Below, one piece after another: positions 12,201-24,529 of a stretch of DNA of 64,000 bases. The stretch spans positions 521,001 through 585,000 of the forward strand of contig JAQGDQ010000018.1 of the NCBI GenBank assembly GCA_030141605.1. Direction: 5' to 3'. Below the pieces are notes generated by a model. It ran no database searches. It saw only the letters and a list, made by a program, of their open reading frames with translations, and had not been told where the DNA came from. Position numbers and translations under genes: made by a program. Position 1 is the first letter of the stretch. Every line of letters begins with the position of its first letter. Origin of the DNA: Tubiluchus corallicola. Its lineage: Eukaryota > Priapulida > Priapulimorpha > Priapulimorphida > Tubiluchidae.

Positions 12201-15200
12201 GTTTTTTATCTTGAATGGAGCAAATAATATGAAAAGCTACAATAAACTTAATTTGTATATAGTTCATTAGTGAAATGCAATTGATCTTATTTATTGAAGA
12301 GCATTGTTTTTCTTCATTTCAGATCGGTGCCTCTTTTAATCAAACAAATGTTATGGTATATGTTGTGGATCTAAAGGTATTATTCACACAGGTTAATAGT
12401 AGTACGTTTTCGTCACTTTAATTAGCTACTGTAGTTGCATGATTGATATAATTTGTTGCTTTTCCCGACTAATATTATTCTCATTTTTACTTCAATGATG
12501 TTAATTTTGTCATTGTCAAATTCAGAGTTCTATAAAATGAATTGCTGAAATATGGAATATGAGTACTGAAAATGGTGTTTTATACAACTTATGTTACTAT
12601 TACAGAGATGCTATCCAATAACACAGAATCAACCGTCCACAGTTTCAACTACAAATGATTCAAATGTGAAAGTGCCAGTAGCCGTCTCTGTGAGTTCCAG
12701 TGAACCGGTGCCTATACCACACCATAGAAAACATTATAGTGAGCGACCGCCTACGCATAGTTCTAGCAAAAAGTATAAATCTTTTTTAAGTTTAAGCCTT
12801 TATAAGTTAGTTATAGTGCACAAAAGGATGACTGTTGATTGGAATATACCAACAAACTGTAGTTTATATATCTCTGATTTTCGCCTTTTACAAAGAATTG
12901 TACTTGCGTAGATATTTCAGAATTTAGAAATGTTCTAAGCTCTTTTCAAACTGTAAAATGCATTTGGCAATACCATTTATATGTTGTTTGTAGTGTAATA
13001 TTCAACAACTGCAGCATATATGAACATACACCTGTATGAGTGTAAACAAAAACAGTTTACGTATTTGTTTGCTTATGGTTTTATTTCAAAAATATTTGAT
13101 ATTTTGAATACTTTGTTCTATAGTGATGTGAAGACTGATCCCGAAGAAGACTCTTCAGCAGCAGTAACTGACGGCGATGAGGATGATAAAGATGTCCAGC
13201 TTACTATCTCTGATGATTATAGAGATGTTTTTCAGCCAAGAACAAACACCTGTATGTTTTCATTTCATACTTGTCTTACAGTAGGCCATACACAAAGAGC
13301 ATTAGGATAATCTCTTTATAGTGCTCTTGTAATAATTATTAGTTATCTTCATATTTGTGTAAAACCTATTTTGCCCAATCGTAACACAAAACATAGTTTC
13401 ATGGAAATATCATTTATCATAAATTTATTTTATGACCTATGCAGCTTATTGCAGAGTAGAAACTTTTTGCTTTTCATCTGATGAATTTTTGTGCTGTTAA
13501 ATGTTGTTATTATATACGCCTTGTAGTACTGGCTAAATGCATCAATCATGTGAAGAAAACAAATAAAACTGCCTTGTTTAAAAGTTTCATCAACATGTTT
13601 TTTTTGTTGCAGTAAGTCGTACTCCACCGAAGCCTGTTGAACCGTTTGTAGCCCCACCAGAAGATATTCCAGGTATATGATCAATCAATAAATCACAAAC
13701 AAATATTGATTCCTTCCATTAGGATTATAAGAAAAGTCTTGGGATGAAGATTGTCATTCAAACATTTTTATTATACCTCTGAAACTGCTAGCAGCCTATG
13801 TGGACCAAAGGATCGGGGAAAGGTCACCCAATGTTCACTTCTGTTCATTGAACTTGGGTTTATAACCCTTTGGAAAAAATTTTTTCTTTTTTGTTTGTAA
13901 TTATAAATTACTTAGTGCAGAAAATTTACAGAAGGTGCAATAAATACAAACCAACTACTGTTTCCTTACTGCCATTTGTAGCTTATACTCAAAATTACAT
14001 GACTTGTAAAAAATGAATGAATCTTACCCATGGTAAATATGTGCATAACAAACAAAGATATCTTTCAGTTTTTGCAATTTGTTAACAAGAAAAGATATGT
14101 TTCACTTTTTTACCTTGAAATTTTCTTTCGCATCCGTAAAAATCAAATTAAACAAAGAGTGTTAGATCCTTGAATAAATTTATTGTATCACTGTCAAGTT
14201 CGTAAAGATTATATAGCTGTCTACAAGTGCTACTTTCTGCCAGAAAGCAGTTCCTTAGTTTATTCATTCGCAGAAAAGCACATTAAGAGACTAATAATTA
14301 TTGATAGTGTAGTAGTAACATTTGGAGTGTGTTAGCTGAACAGAATTTAAAAAAAAACAAGCAGAAGAAGAATGTCCAATTCAGCAGTATCAACACAAAC
14401 TGTCAGATATGGGACATTTGCCACTGCTCGTGGGCATTTTGAATAATGTGTCATCATTAAATTAAGCAATTATCCAAATAGGAATTGTCAGATTAAATAT
14501 GCTTCATGCTATTCATTTTATTTCAGGCCTTATTTATGATTATAAGTTTTCTCCGCCCGGACTTGTATTGGCTGATTTTAAACGATATTATGCACGCCCC
14601 GGTAATAATTTCATTGAGTTGTAGTACGTATGGCATCTGATTTGACAGCTACCAAGTTATTCATAATCAGCTATTAGGGAACACAGTAATTTATTCTCTT
14701 GTAAGGCTTCTAATGATGTTTCTCGTGACAGCATGCTGATACTTTGTACCGGAAGCTTTATATATTTTCCAAACGAAATAGTTAGTCCACATTTAGATGT
14801 TTGTAACTAACTGAATAATTTAAATTTTTTGAACACCAGCAACACCTTGTGCTTGGAATACCCGATTATGACATTTTATTTTTTAGTTTTGCGAAAGTTA
14901 GAGTGCACTGATCTAGGTAGCTGAAACAGTTGTCAATTGTGAATAACTGAAATTTAATTGACGGAATTAAAATTATTCTACGAGAAGTAAACATAACAGA
15001 ACCAAATATGCTGGCCATTTTATTTCTCGCGTATGTTTTATTAATGTCACTGTTAAAACTGCCTACAATATATGCGTGTAAATCTCACGAAGTTATTTTG
15101 ATTTTTTTTTTTGGCGGGGGTTAGGCTGTTTAATTTATAGCTGATTTGCTGATAGTAATGGTAACAGTCAAATCACTGATGTTTAGTACTGTGTTTTCTG

Positions 15201-18200
15201 TATTGCACTGCATAGTTTCTAGTGCAATTTGATTGTTTTGTGTTTTTGCACAGCGTGCGGTGTAATTTAAATCTGCATGATTCCATTCCTAGGTGAAAGT
15301 ATTGCACCTGTTGTAGCTGCAGGTATACCATCGGTAAAAAAATTAGAGCCAGCTCATGTTAAGAAATCAGATTCCGCTGCATCTTTACCAGATAAGGAGC
15401 GCAAAATCAAAGAAAAAAGTACAGGTTTGGTGTGCTGTTTTATGCATACTTTGTACATTATGAGTTGCAAATTTTCCGCAAAGAAATAATTTGTTTTTTG
15501 CTTTAATAATTTGAGTTTGCGCAAAATGTTTGCTTGTGCAAGTGCAGTGTCACAGATGAATCACAACTGCTTGCCTTTACAAATTTTGTTGCATTTTTTC
15601 CATTTTATCTCAAACTTTTTTGTGATTTCAAGTCATAATTATGCTGTAAGCATTTATGCAGTAAATGTTTCAGTTCTGATTCATTATGCACAATATAATT
15701 TTTATTACATTTAGTTAATAAGAGTTTGCATGTTTTGCATGTTTTATAGTTAGAAGAAGTACCTCATCTTCATATTTATATCGACCTCAGTCACCTGGTA
15801 AGAAACAACTTTTCATTTCATTTTTCTATTGAAAGCAAATATACAAAGCTTACTGTGTAAAGTGCAACAATATGTGGCCAACTCTACAGCCACTTAGGCT
15901 TCTTAAAAATGGTCTGATATTTTTTGACAAAACAGAAATAATGTTATTGCCCAGAAACATTTGTACAAAGATTGTAGTCAATGTGAATTTCAGATGCTTG
16001 AAATTTTATGACATACCTCTTTCTGTTTTTGTGTTTGTGATTTTTAGGTTGTTTTTAGCAAAATTTATTTTCATTAGATAAAGTAGCTCGAAGTAAATCT
16101 GGAAGTCGCCACGGTTCACCTGCTGTGGTTCGGCGCAATTCACCTTTGACAACTAATGCATCCACCACTAATATGGAAACAAATACAAGTAAAATTTGAG
16201 AGCTTAGTCTGGCTGCTTTTTTTGCTAACAGGCATAGCATTTTCTAAAACTGTAGCTATAATTGAAAATAATGAACTGCTAACAACTTTTGTGCACTGAT
16301 CGTATTAAAAACAAGTTTTGTATCTGTACTAACTACATTTGAAACACATCTGACATTTTGAGCTTGCATATTATGTGTGCACCCTAACATTTCTTACCTA
16401 CAAAATATTTTAAAATTTGAATATTTGGAACAATTACAGTCTTTTCATTTTGATTAACTTTAAATCTGTATTTTTTTATTTCCTTTTGTGTTGTATTAGC
16501 TATATTTATTTATTGCTTTTATTTATTGCTTATGTTTTATTTATTCAGAATTATATGTTACAGTTAATGTTCTTATAATGTGAATTAAAACAGTTTTTTG
16601 GCATGACATTATCCTTAACATAATGTGACATCAACCTATAGTTTAACCACAATGTATTGCTAATTATTGTTATTGTTAACTAAATCGTACAGCAGATTAA
16701 TCAACTCTAACAATAACAAACAACACTCAATCATTGGTGACTAGAGGTGAGCTAAAATTCTGTGTGGCCAAATATTTAGTTACGAATGCAAGTCAAGTAT
16801 GTAATTTTGGCTTGTGTACTTCTTAAGCTTCCTCACCACGCAAGGTGTCATTTGTTATTTATCGTAAAATAATTATTCAATTTTTATACAAATAGCAAAA
16901 GCAGTTTTTAACTGAACATTCAGTTACAAGAAAGCACATTTCACATTTTAATGTGGAAATATTGGGTTTCGTTCAGGGCAAAAAGCCTGGCAGATGTACA
17001 TTCAGTTTGATGCGAAACAAATGCCAGTCTTACTTCTTATTTTATGTGTTGTGTGAAGATTCAGTAACATGTATTTCTTATTTACTTTTGGTATAGTCTG
17101 ACTTACATGTGGTAGATATTTTTGTGTTTAGGTAAATTCAATATACTTTTAATATTCCAAAAAATGACTGAAAAGGCTGTTTAGTACTTAAATAACTGAT
17201 AGATTTTGTTTTTGTAGAAAAAGAGAAGAAAGCCGCTGCTGTTCGACAAGAATCTGCAGGAAAAAGTCCAGAAGTTATACCAGTCCCAAGTGACCGACCT
17301 GTTGGACTGAATATGTGTGACTTTTTACCTGTATGTTGAAAATTTAGTCAAATATTCTATAAATCAAATTTGTTAAATGAGGAGAGTGGCTATTATCTTC
17401 AGTCTTTATGTTTACCAAAATGAGTGAATGACACCAATTTACATTTAATGCTATTCTTTTTTCGGTTCTTATTTTTGCCAAGAAGTTTCCATCCCATTGA
17501 GCAAAAAATAACCTATGCAAAATAAATAATATTAAAATAATCGTTAATCTTGTTGGTTGCTTAATTCAACTGCATTTTCCCACAGAAGCAGATAAGCAGT
17601 AGTGCCAAGGCTTCGCGTTCTGTGTCTGAAGAAGAATCAATGACTGCATTAATGTCTGGTCACAATTCTATGGCAGCTGTTCTCTCAACACGACAAAAAA
17701 ATCTTCAGGTTGTACGAACTATGTGGACAAACAGGGATATTAAAGTAAGACTTATTTGCATAATTCTTCTTGTTGAGATCCTTAGAACTGTATTACATTT
17801 GTTATCAGTTTACAGAGAAAAATTTGAACAACTGTAATAATAAGGAAAGGTTACTATGTCGAACACAGGGAAGGCTATACTAGTTCGTTGCAGTTCTGTG
17901 TAATTGTTTTTGTTGAGGGGTGATACCATTGCTGTAAAGGCATTTCTAAGGTACATACACAACTTGTAACGATAGCCATTAACAAAACAGAGGAAGGCTT
18001 GTAACCCAATGCCTCTTTAACATTAGAATGATTGAGAAATTTGCCCACCTGGAAAACCAAGTGGCCAATTTTCATCTCTGCCATTTTTTAAAGAAAAAGA
18101 AAGGGAAAAACATTCTTTTTTTGTTATTAAGGTTAGTAGTATCGATTAATTAATTTGCTTGGCTAATTATTCAGACTAACTAAAAAGTTAAATACACTGA

Positions 18201-20986
18201 TTAGTTATTTGCTTTCTGTGGCCACAATAAAGCATGACAACACTTTTCTTGGAAATATCTTGTACATTCAAAAGTAATGTGAACATCTAAATAGTTACAA
18301 GTTTCTAAATAAACTGAACAGTAACCATAAGAATTATTATATTAATATCACCAGCTATTTTTTCTCGAGTTCATGTGCTGCAATTCCTGCATTTTATAAC
18401 ATTGACTTTGCTCCCAGAATGTATACCTTTCTACAAAATCAGCACGTCAAGAGCCGTCTTATTTTTGCATTTAGTAATCATATAAATGCAAGAAAGCAAT
18501 AATTAATTAAATAGTCTGAAAAAGTTTAAATCTCCACTGGAACTCGAATCCAAGTGCTGCTTTCCAGCAGCTATTATATATCATTTCATTGATTCACCAG
18601 AATCAATATTCTGCCAGTACTGCATAGCACAGGAAGTGCAGAAATACCTGGGATGTGGGCTTGCCAGTATATTTGACAACAAGCAAAAAATAAGAACAAA
18701 AAGTAACTAATGGTTTGCAGCTCTTAAATCTTACTATTACATGTATGCAATGTACTGTAACCATCATTATCTAACTGGCATGAAGTATCCTAGTTGAAAT
18801 GGGTTCATTACAATGTACCCCACAAGTAGACTAGCTGACTATAAATTTGCACAACATGTAAATGCAGATAGTGTCCATTAGTTTACCATCAGTTTGCCAA
18901 AATGAATGCAAATTTTGCTTAGTGATGAAGCAGGAATGATTGTAAACTACTGGAACAATCAAAACTGATTAAGGCATAAAGTTTGTTGTAAGTTTTGTTT
19001 CATATTAGTTTCACTTTCAATCTCAACTGACCAAAAATGTAAAGCACAAACATTTTTATCAGACAGGCACCAACATTCCAGACTCATAGCTTCTATTCGT
19101 CAATGAAGTGTGTTGTTATTGAATACAAATAGGTGTCTCCTGATGAAGTGTCATTTTTGACAACATTCTCTTCCTTCAGACGTGTAAAAAGCTGCCAGTA
19201 TGTTAGCTACTGAAATATAATCATGACAGCAGCATTATAAGGTATACGTAAATTAATAAAAAGTCATACAATGGCACTTTTCAAAGAAATTATTTGGCTC
19301 CTGGGCAAGTACTAAAATTTCAAAGTGGTCAAAAATGACTGCTCTCTCGTAGTGTTAATATATTATTTGTTTTTTCAAAAATATAATTGGAACTACTTTT
19401 AATTATAACTTTACTTAAACGTCTTATAGCTTAAGTGTCAATTTGTTATACATTTAAATTCATATCTTGCAGACTGCATTAGATACAGCAATCACAATGA
19501 GTGACCAAGCGGTGGTTGTGGATATATTGGGAATCATATGCTTACGAGAGTAAGTGTTGCTTTCGTTTCTATTCTTAACAACAGTATTATTTAAATATAG
19601 GCACTCGTAACAACAGCCCCTTAACTTTTATGTTTAGTTGCATTATCAAAAATTAGGATGCTACATGCTATGTTTTTGCCTAGCTGTAATAAATTTTTTG
19701 CATGACTAGTGGTGTTTGTAGTGCTTGTGCAACATAAGGCTGACGTCAATTCTGAATGTTTGGCACAGGTTGACCTGACACTTGACTTGTTTTAAGTAAC
19801 TTTCTAGTTAAAACTGGGCCGCTTGCCATTGACAAGTGCTTCAGTTAAATCATAGTGTGGAGTTTAGCTACCAAATCTGTCCAATTATATTTGTAAAATT
19901 TTATGTTTTTTATTGTGAAATTGTCTAAATATGCAAAGTTTTTCAAAAGTTAAGTGTTATTAAATAATTAACTAATATGTTGACGTGTTATTATTTAATT
20001 ACTTCTTGGTGTTTTTTGCAAGGAGTCACCGAAGATTTGTTAGAAAACCCTACATATTTAATATTTATAGCATTTACACTGCATATTAATTAAACTTTTA
20101 TAGTTGATGTTAAAGTTCAATTTCTCCATATTTAGATCTTGGTGGAATTTGGACCTTTGCGGCTTAATTCTGTCACAACTTCAGGATTTGTTGGAGAGCA
20201 AATATGAAAAGCAAGTACTATTACTTACATACAGTGCTATATTTCTTATTTTGTACAAAATACCGCTTTGTTTCTGTTTGTAACTGCATGATTGCCAGAA
20301 CAAGTATGCTGTTATGATAATGACAATAATATTTAGTGCTGTCGTTGTCAATAAATTATATTAATTTTTTGTTAATTTGTTGCTTTAGTTATGTGATACG
20401 CGGCTGCAATGCACTGAAGCTCATTCTAAAGAATTTTGGTTCAATAATCATGTCAAATCTAGCTGGAGGCTCTGCTATAGGAATAGATATCTCAAGAGAG
20501 GAACGGTATATCATTACATTCAGTTGCCAAGTGTAAAATGAAATAAAGATTGTGTAATGCCTCTTTACTAAATTCATTTGGGTAGTTAACCATAAAGCAT
20601 TTTTATAGTTATATAAATAAAATTTATTGTTTCTTCTGACCACTTTTTTTGTTATTGGAACTTCTCATTTGTTTGCGAATCCAGTTCATAAGGAACTAAA
20701 CCACACTTCATGCATTTTATGAATTAGTTTTTAATTAAATTATTGAAAGTAAACTACTATACATCTGTTTTTGAATCAAGTTCTTGTGGTTTTCATTATT
20801 CATGAAAATTGTTGAAGCCTGGCGAGCGCTAAGCATCTTCTCATTGTTAATTTTAGGCATAACAAGTGCAAGATCTGTTATGAGTATTTAACAAATATTA
20901 GACCAATCCTGGAGAAGAAAGCAAAGTCTGGAAAGCTTCATAATCGCTTTAAAGACTTGATAATTCTTATGGATTCTCTTGGGTGA
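6260..20986 (+). CDS. KATNB1: katanin p80 WD40-containing subunit B1
   Basis: Exons: 6260-6290, 6929-7059, 7647-7767, 8274-8416, 8728-8811, 8902-9017, 9129-9200, 9873-10023, 12323-12376, 12606-12772, 13124-13251, 13613-13672, 14527-14601, 15293-15424, 15750-15797, 16078-16188, 17218-17330, 17586-17744, 19473-19549, 20136-20210, 20389-20505, 20857-20986. They sum to 2,295 bases, in frame, giving 764 residues (human about 655). Residues 10-300 form WD40 repeats ([33 protein letters not shown]). Residues 302-580 are a long polar linker. Residues 585-764 are the con80 domain ([13 protein letters not shown] near the end). The start was chosen because [10 protein letters not shown] matches the family N-terminus and has G at -3 and +4. 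p80 targets the microtubule-severing p60 AAA ATPase to centrosomes, spindle poles and cilia, and con80 binds p60. The extra length lies in the linker. AATAAA at 21468 is a likely polyadenylation signal. Identification is firm; weakly conserved linker exons 13-16 rest on splice sites and phase. Confidence 0.95.
10477..10677 (-). pseudogene. Tigger transposase DDE domain fragment
   Basis: A 66-codon frame within the transposon above reads [10 protein letters not shown], containing the second catalytic aspartate, followed by the [18 protein letters not shown] block typical of pogo/Tigger and jerky-type transposases. The frame ends soon afterwards and the first catalytic block is not in the same frame, so this is a remnant of the enzyme. 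The CENP-B-like N-terminus lies 594 bases upstream on the same strand. Confidence 0.8.
11271..11492 (-). pseudogene. Tigger transposase CENP-B-like N-terminal fragment
   Basis: The frame encodes a psq/CENP-B N-type helix-turn-helix: [19 protein letters not shown], then a second helix with [16 protein letters not shown]. In pogo/Tigger transposases this part binds the terminal inverted repeats. It is on the same strand as, and upstream of, the DDE fragment, which fits a single decayed ORF. Confidence 0.75.
18530..18640 (-). mobile_element. tRNA-derived SINE relic in katanin intron 18
   Basis: On the minus strand GGATTCGAGTTCC (18539-18551) matches a pol III B box and would form the T arm. Just before it, GCTGC-TTTCCA-GCAGC (plus-strand order, 18556-18571) is a perfect stem like an anticodon or variable arm. 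The A box side is eroded and the acceptor stem cannot be closed, so I call it a SINE or tRNA-pseudogene relic and not a working tRNA gene. Confidence 0.4.
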
Positions 20987-22893
20987 TGTAAAATGAGTTT
21001 TGCAAACTCGTTTTTATAAACATAACATAAACATGTAGTGTTCTGGGCATTGCATGTGTCTTGTTTTGTTTAAGATTTTAATAGTATTGTTCATATAATT
21101 GTTACTGAGAGTGTTTTCTGTGATGAGAAAATTTTGAGATCTAACGCAGCAATAACTCACCAAGCACGTGAGTTACTTGTTCAAATGTTTATCTTAAATG
21201 AACTGTGATATTATTTATATGACACACGACTATTTACTCACTATGAAGTAAGAGTAGATTTTTATCACAAATCATTTTTGCATGTTGCTTAACTTGTTAA
21301 TTTGAAAAAAGTAATTAAAGAACAATTGCCTGAAGCAAAAAATTGATTAACATTGATATTATTTGGAGTTGAAAAGAAATGTATTATTATTGTAGGATTA
21401 TTTTCTGCATAATATTTCTGCAAGATATTTGCTAGTCGGACCAGAATAATGTTCACTTGATACCTTAAATAAACAGAGCCACTGATTAGACAAAGTAACA
21501 CCAGACGTCATATAATATTCTGGTGTTTATCTGTTGACACTGTTATTAAGTTCACTCAGGATTATAAAATGTTTGGTATTGTCGAACAAAGGAAAAATTG
21601 CAGCTTTTTGTGTTTTGTCCACAAAAATTGACGATTTGCAAAATTCACACTAGGTAGTATTTTGCTTGTGTATGGTCTCTTTTCATGGCAGAAGTTACAT
21701 TGCTGGGCAAGTTGTGCAAGTTGCTTGAGATGCTAAAGGTTGTCAACTGATTTAACATAGCCGTTTTTTCTTTTTTATTGAAAAAATAGACAATGAAACA
21801 TTCTTAAGAGTTTTTGTGAAAAACTGAATGTGATGTTCCTCTTTCAAATAAAATCTAGAAGAATGCTGTGTTTACTTTTTCGAGTATCTCTCAGTTATTG
21901 CCTTTCAGTTGATTGGTGATGGCCACTCATTGATGTGGAATACTCATTATAAATGACTTGGGTATGCCTTTTTGTCTCTAAAAATTCATGAAAAACTCGA
22001 TGTTGGCCAGCTAACTAATCACCATTCCATACTATGCATTTGTATGTAATTATTTTCTCATTCTGTCTGTTAATTAATTCACATTATGCAAATTAATTTA
22101 CTTTTATTCTACTTTGTTAATGCATTTGTGTTTTTTAATCAAACAATGGATAACAAAATTACTATCCTCATATCTTTTTTAAAGCTACTTTTTCATCAGA
22201 TATGGACCAAAAATTTAGAAAGTAATTGTATGCAAATTGGGTACAAATTTAATCTCGATCAGAAATATCTTAATAGGTAATACGCAGTGAAAAATTATGG
22301 TTGTGTATGTTAAACTGTCAGCTGAGGCATAGTTTATTGCCTTTGCAGGTGAAATGTATGATGTAATCTGGTGGTGCAAAGTTCATAAATAATGTAAACT
22401 ATTGATGCTAATGGATATTAGTTATTTAGAATAGTATCAGCTATACAAGTTAATTAGAAAAAAGGTTAACTAGTTACCTGTCAAAAATGGGACCAGCATT
22501 AGCTGCACTAGAGTTCATACAAAATTATTTATTCAATAACGAATACTGATTTCGTAATGTGTGAAACGTGTAAAATGTGTAAATAACTTTTGTGTATTTT
22601 CACACTTGCTTAAAACTACTAGTTTCATAAAAAACTTCATAGTAATGACCTTTAATTAATTAAACTGTTATATTTATTATTAAACTTTAGCAAAACATAT
22701 ACTGTATAATTACTGTATAAAAGGAAATATCGTACGGGATAGTTTATAAAATAAACTGCACTTTTATTACCTCAGTGTTTACTATTTTTACTGCAATGTA
22801 CTGTGTAGTAGTCAATATTATTGGGTACAAATTTGGGTACAAGCTACATCAATACAAGTAAACTTACAATAATGCTTTTATGGAAAACCACAC
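20987..22893. other. katanin 3' UTR and intergenic DNA
   Basis: After the katanin stop the sequence is AT-rich without supported exons on either strand. An AATAAA at 21468 and another near 21848 are plausible polyadenylation signals for the plus-strand gene. Nothing else stands out until the tandem duplication that begins at 22894. Confidence 0.5.
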
Positions 22894-23567
22894 ATAACAA
22901 TAACTTTCCACCAGAAAATGTACATGCAGTTTAGTGATTTAGCACCAGTCTATGCAAGCGTTAAAACAATTTACAATGAATAACTGTTTGGTTTATTGAA
23001 GGGATATGTCCTGTGTAGCAAAACAAAACCTGCAACACCATGATTAAGACCAAATACAGATTATCTAGATACCAAAATGAAAATTGTAATTAAACAAATA
23101 TATAGATATGCATTCATAAAACTAACAAGACAATTTAAAAATGCTACGCTGTAGTACACACTCTGATTATGATATGAAATACTAGTTCAGACAGAACTGA
23201 CAAAACTAAAGTAACTCCCTTGTTCACTTTATAACAATAACTTTTCACCAGAAAATGTACATGCAGTTTAGTGATTTAGCACCAGTCTATGCAAGCGTTA
23301 AAACAATTTACAATGAATAACTGTTTGGTTTATTGAAGGGATATGTCCTGTGTAGCAAAACAAAACCTGCAATACCATGATTAAGACCAAATACAGATTA
23401 TCTAGATACCAAAATGAAAATTGTAATTAAACAAATATATAGATATGCATTCGTAAAACTAACAAGACAATTTAAAAATGCTACGCAGGAGTACACACTC
23501 TGATTATGATATGAAATACTAGTTCAGACAGAACTGATAAAACTAAAGTAACTCCCTTGTTCACTTT
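22894..23567. repeat. 337-bp direct tandem duplication (two copies)
   Basis: Copy 1 (22894-23230) and copy 2 (23231-23567) abut exactly with a period of 337 bases. By eye they differ at only about seven positions, so the duplication is recent. The unit has no coding potential I can see and no terminal inverted repeats. It lies downstream of both flanking genes, which converge here. Confidence 0.9.
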
Positions 23568-24529
23568 AGTATCGCTTGAGCTCATCACCATGTTTCAAAC
23601 TATACAAGAATATTCCACCACTTTTAAGTACCAAATTGAGGTTATCACTAGGACGTCAAATTATACAATAATAACTTTGCAGTGACTTCACAATAACATA
23701 AGAGCACATAAGTTGCCACTTAAGAAATAACAAGTTATACGGTCAAATATGCTTTCCTAATTACATCTAACACATAATGCTATCAGTTATCACCCACTCT
23801 GTTACATCATACTTGTAAAAATATTCAGTAATTGTAAAATTTACTGGTAGATACACAAATTGTTAATTAAAGCATCTAATTTTGAATACAGTTATGAATG
23901 TACAACAGCACCGCTGTAGCACGTTTCTAGCGCTAATCATTTTCAATTGAAAGCAACATCATTTAGTTCTAATTATAAGCAGTTAAGTGGAAAATCAAGT
24001 ATTTTTGATTGTGCAATTACTAAGCATTTTAAGCAATGCAAACAAAATAAAAATGACAGCACTCAGCTTCTAAAACTCTTTCCGCAAAATAAAGTAAAAA
24101 ACTAAACAAAATGTCACACTAAAAAATATAAACCAGCAAGAAAATGGACACTTAAAAACTAGTGTGTGTGCGCACATTTCTTCATAAAATATTCTACTTA
24201 AAAGAAAAGCATTCATGGAATGCATATACCTATGTGTTGCAAAATTGAAACAAAAACAATAATAAAATATCTCTGTTTGTTAAAACTTATAATAAATATA
24301 AACCAATTAATGAAAACACCTTTAATGTAATAATAACGATAATAGAGAGAACATCCTGTCTCCAAAATATAACAAACCATTTGACAGTAACTTAAATTAA
24401 AAAAAATGATAATTAATAGGCAGAGTTTTCACAAGTGGATTACCCTTTTAATTGGTATCAATTATCCAAATGAAAATTAAGTTTACATGGCTTTAAAACT
24501 TGTTGCCATTCACTCACTAGCACCACATT
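23568..24529 (-). other. probable 3' UTR / downstream region of the zinc-finger gene
   Basis: No ORF or splice context supports a gene here. An ATTAAA on the minus strand (24447-24452), about 80 bases beyond the zinc-finger stop codon, is a candidate polyadenylation signal. The rest is AT-rich with no recognised element. Confidence 0.4.

Noticed and set aside
20389-20643. 84-codon minus-strand ORF at katanin exon 21
   Set aside because: It is the antisense shadow of a conserved coding exon.
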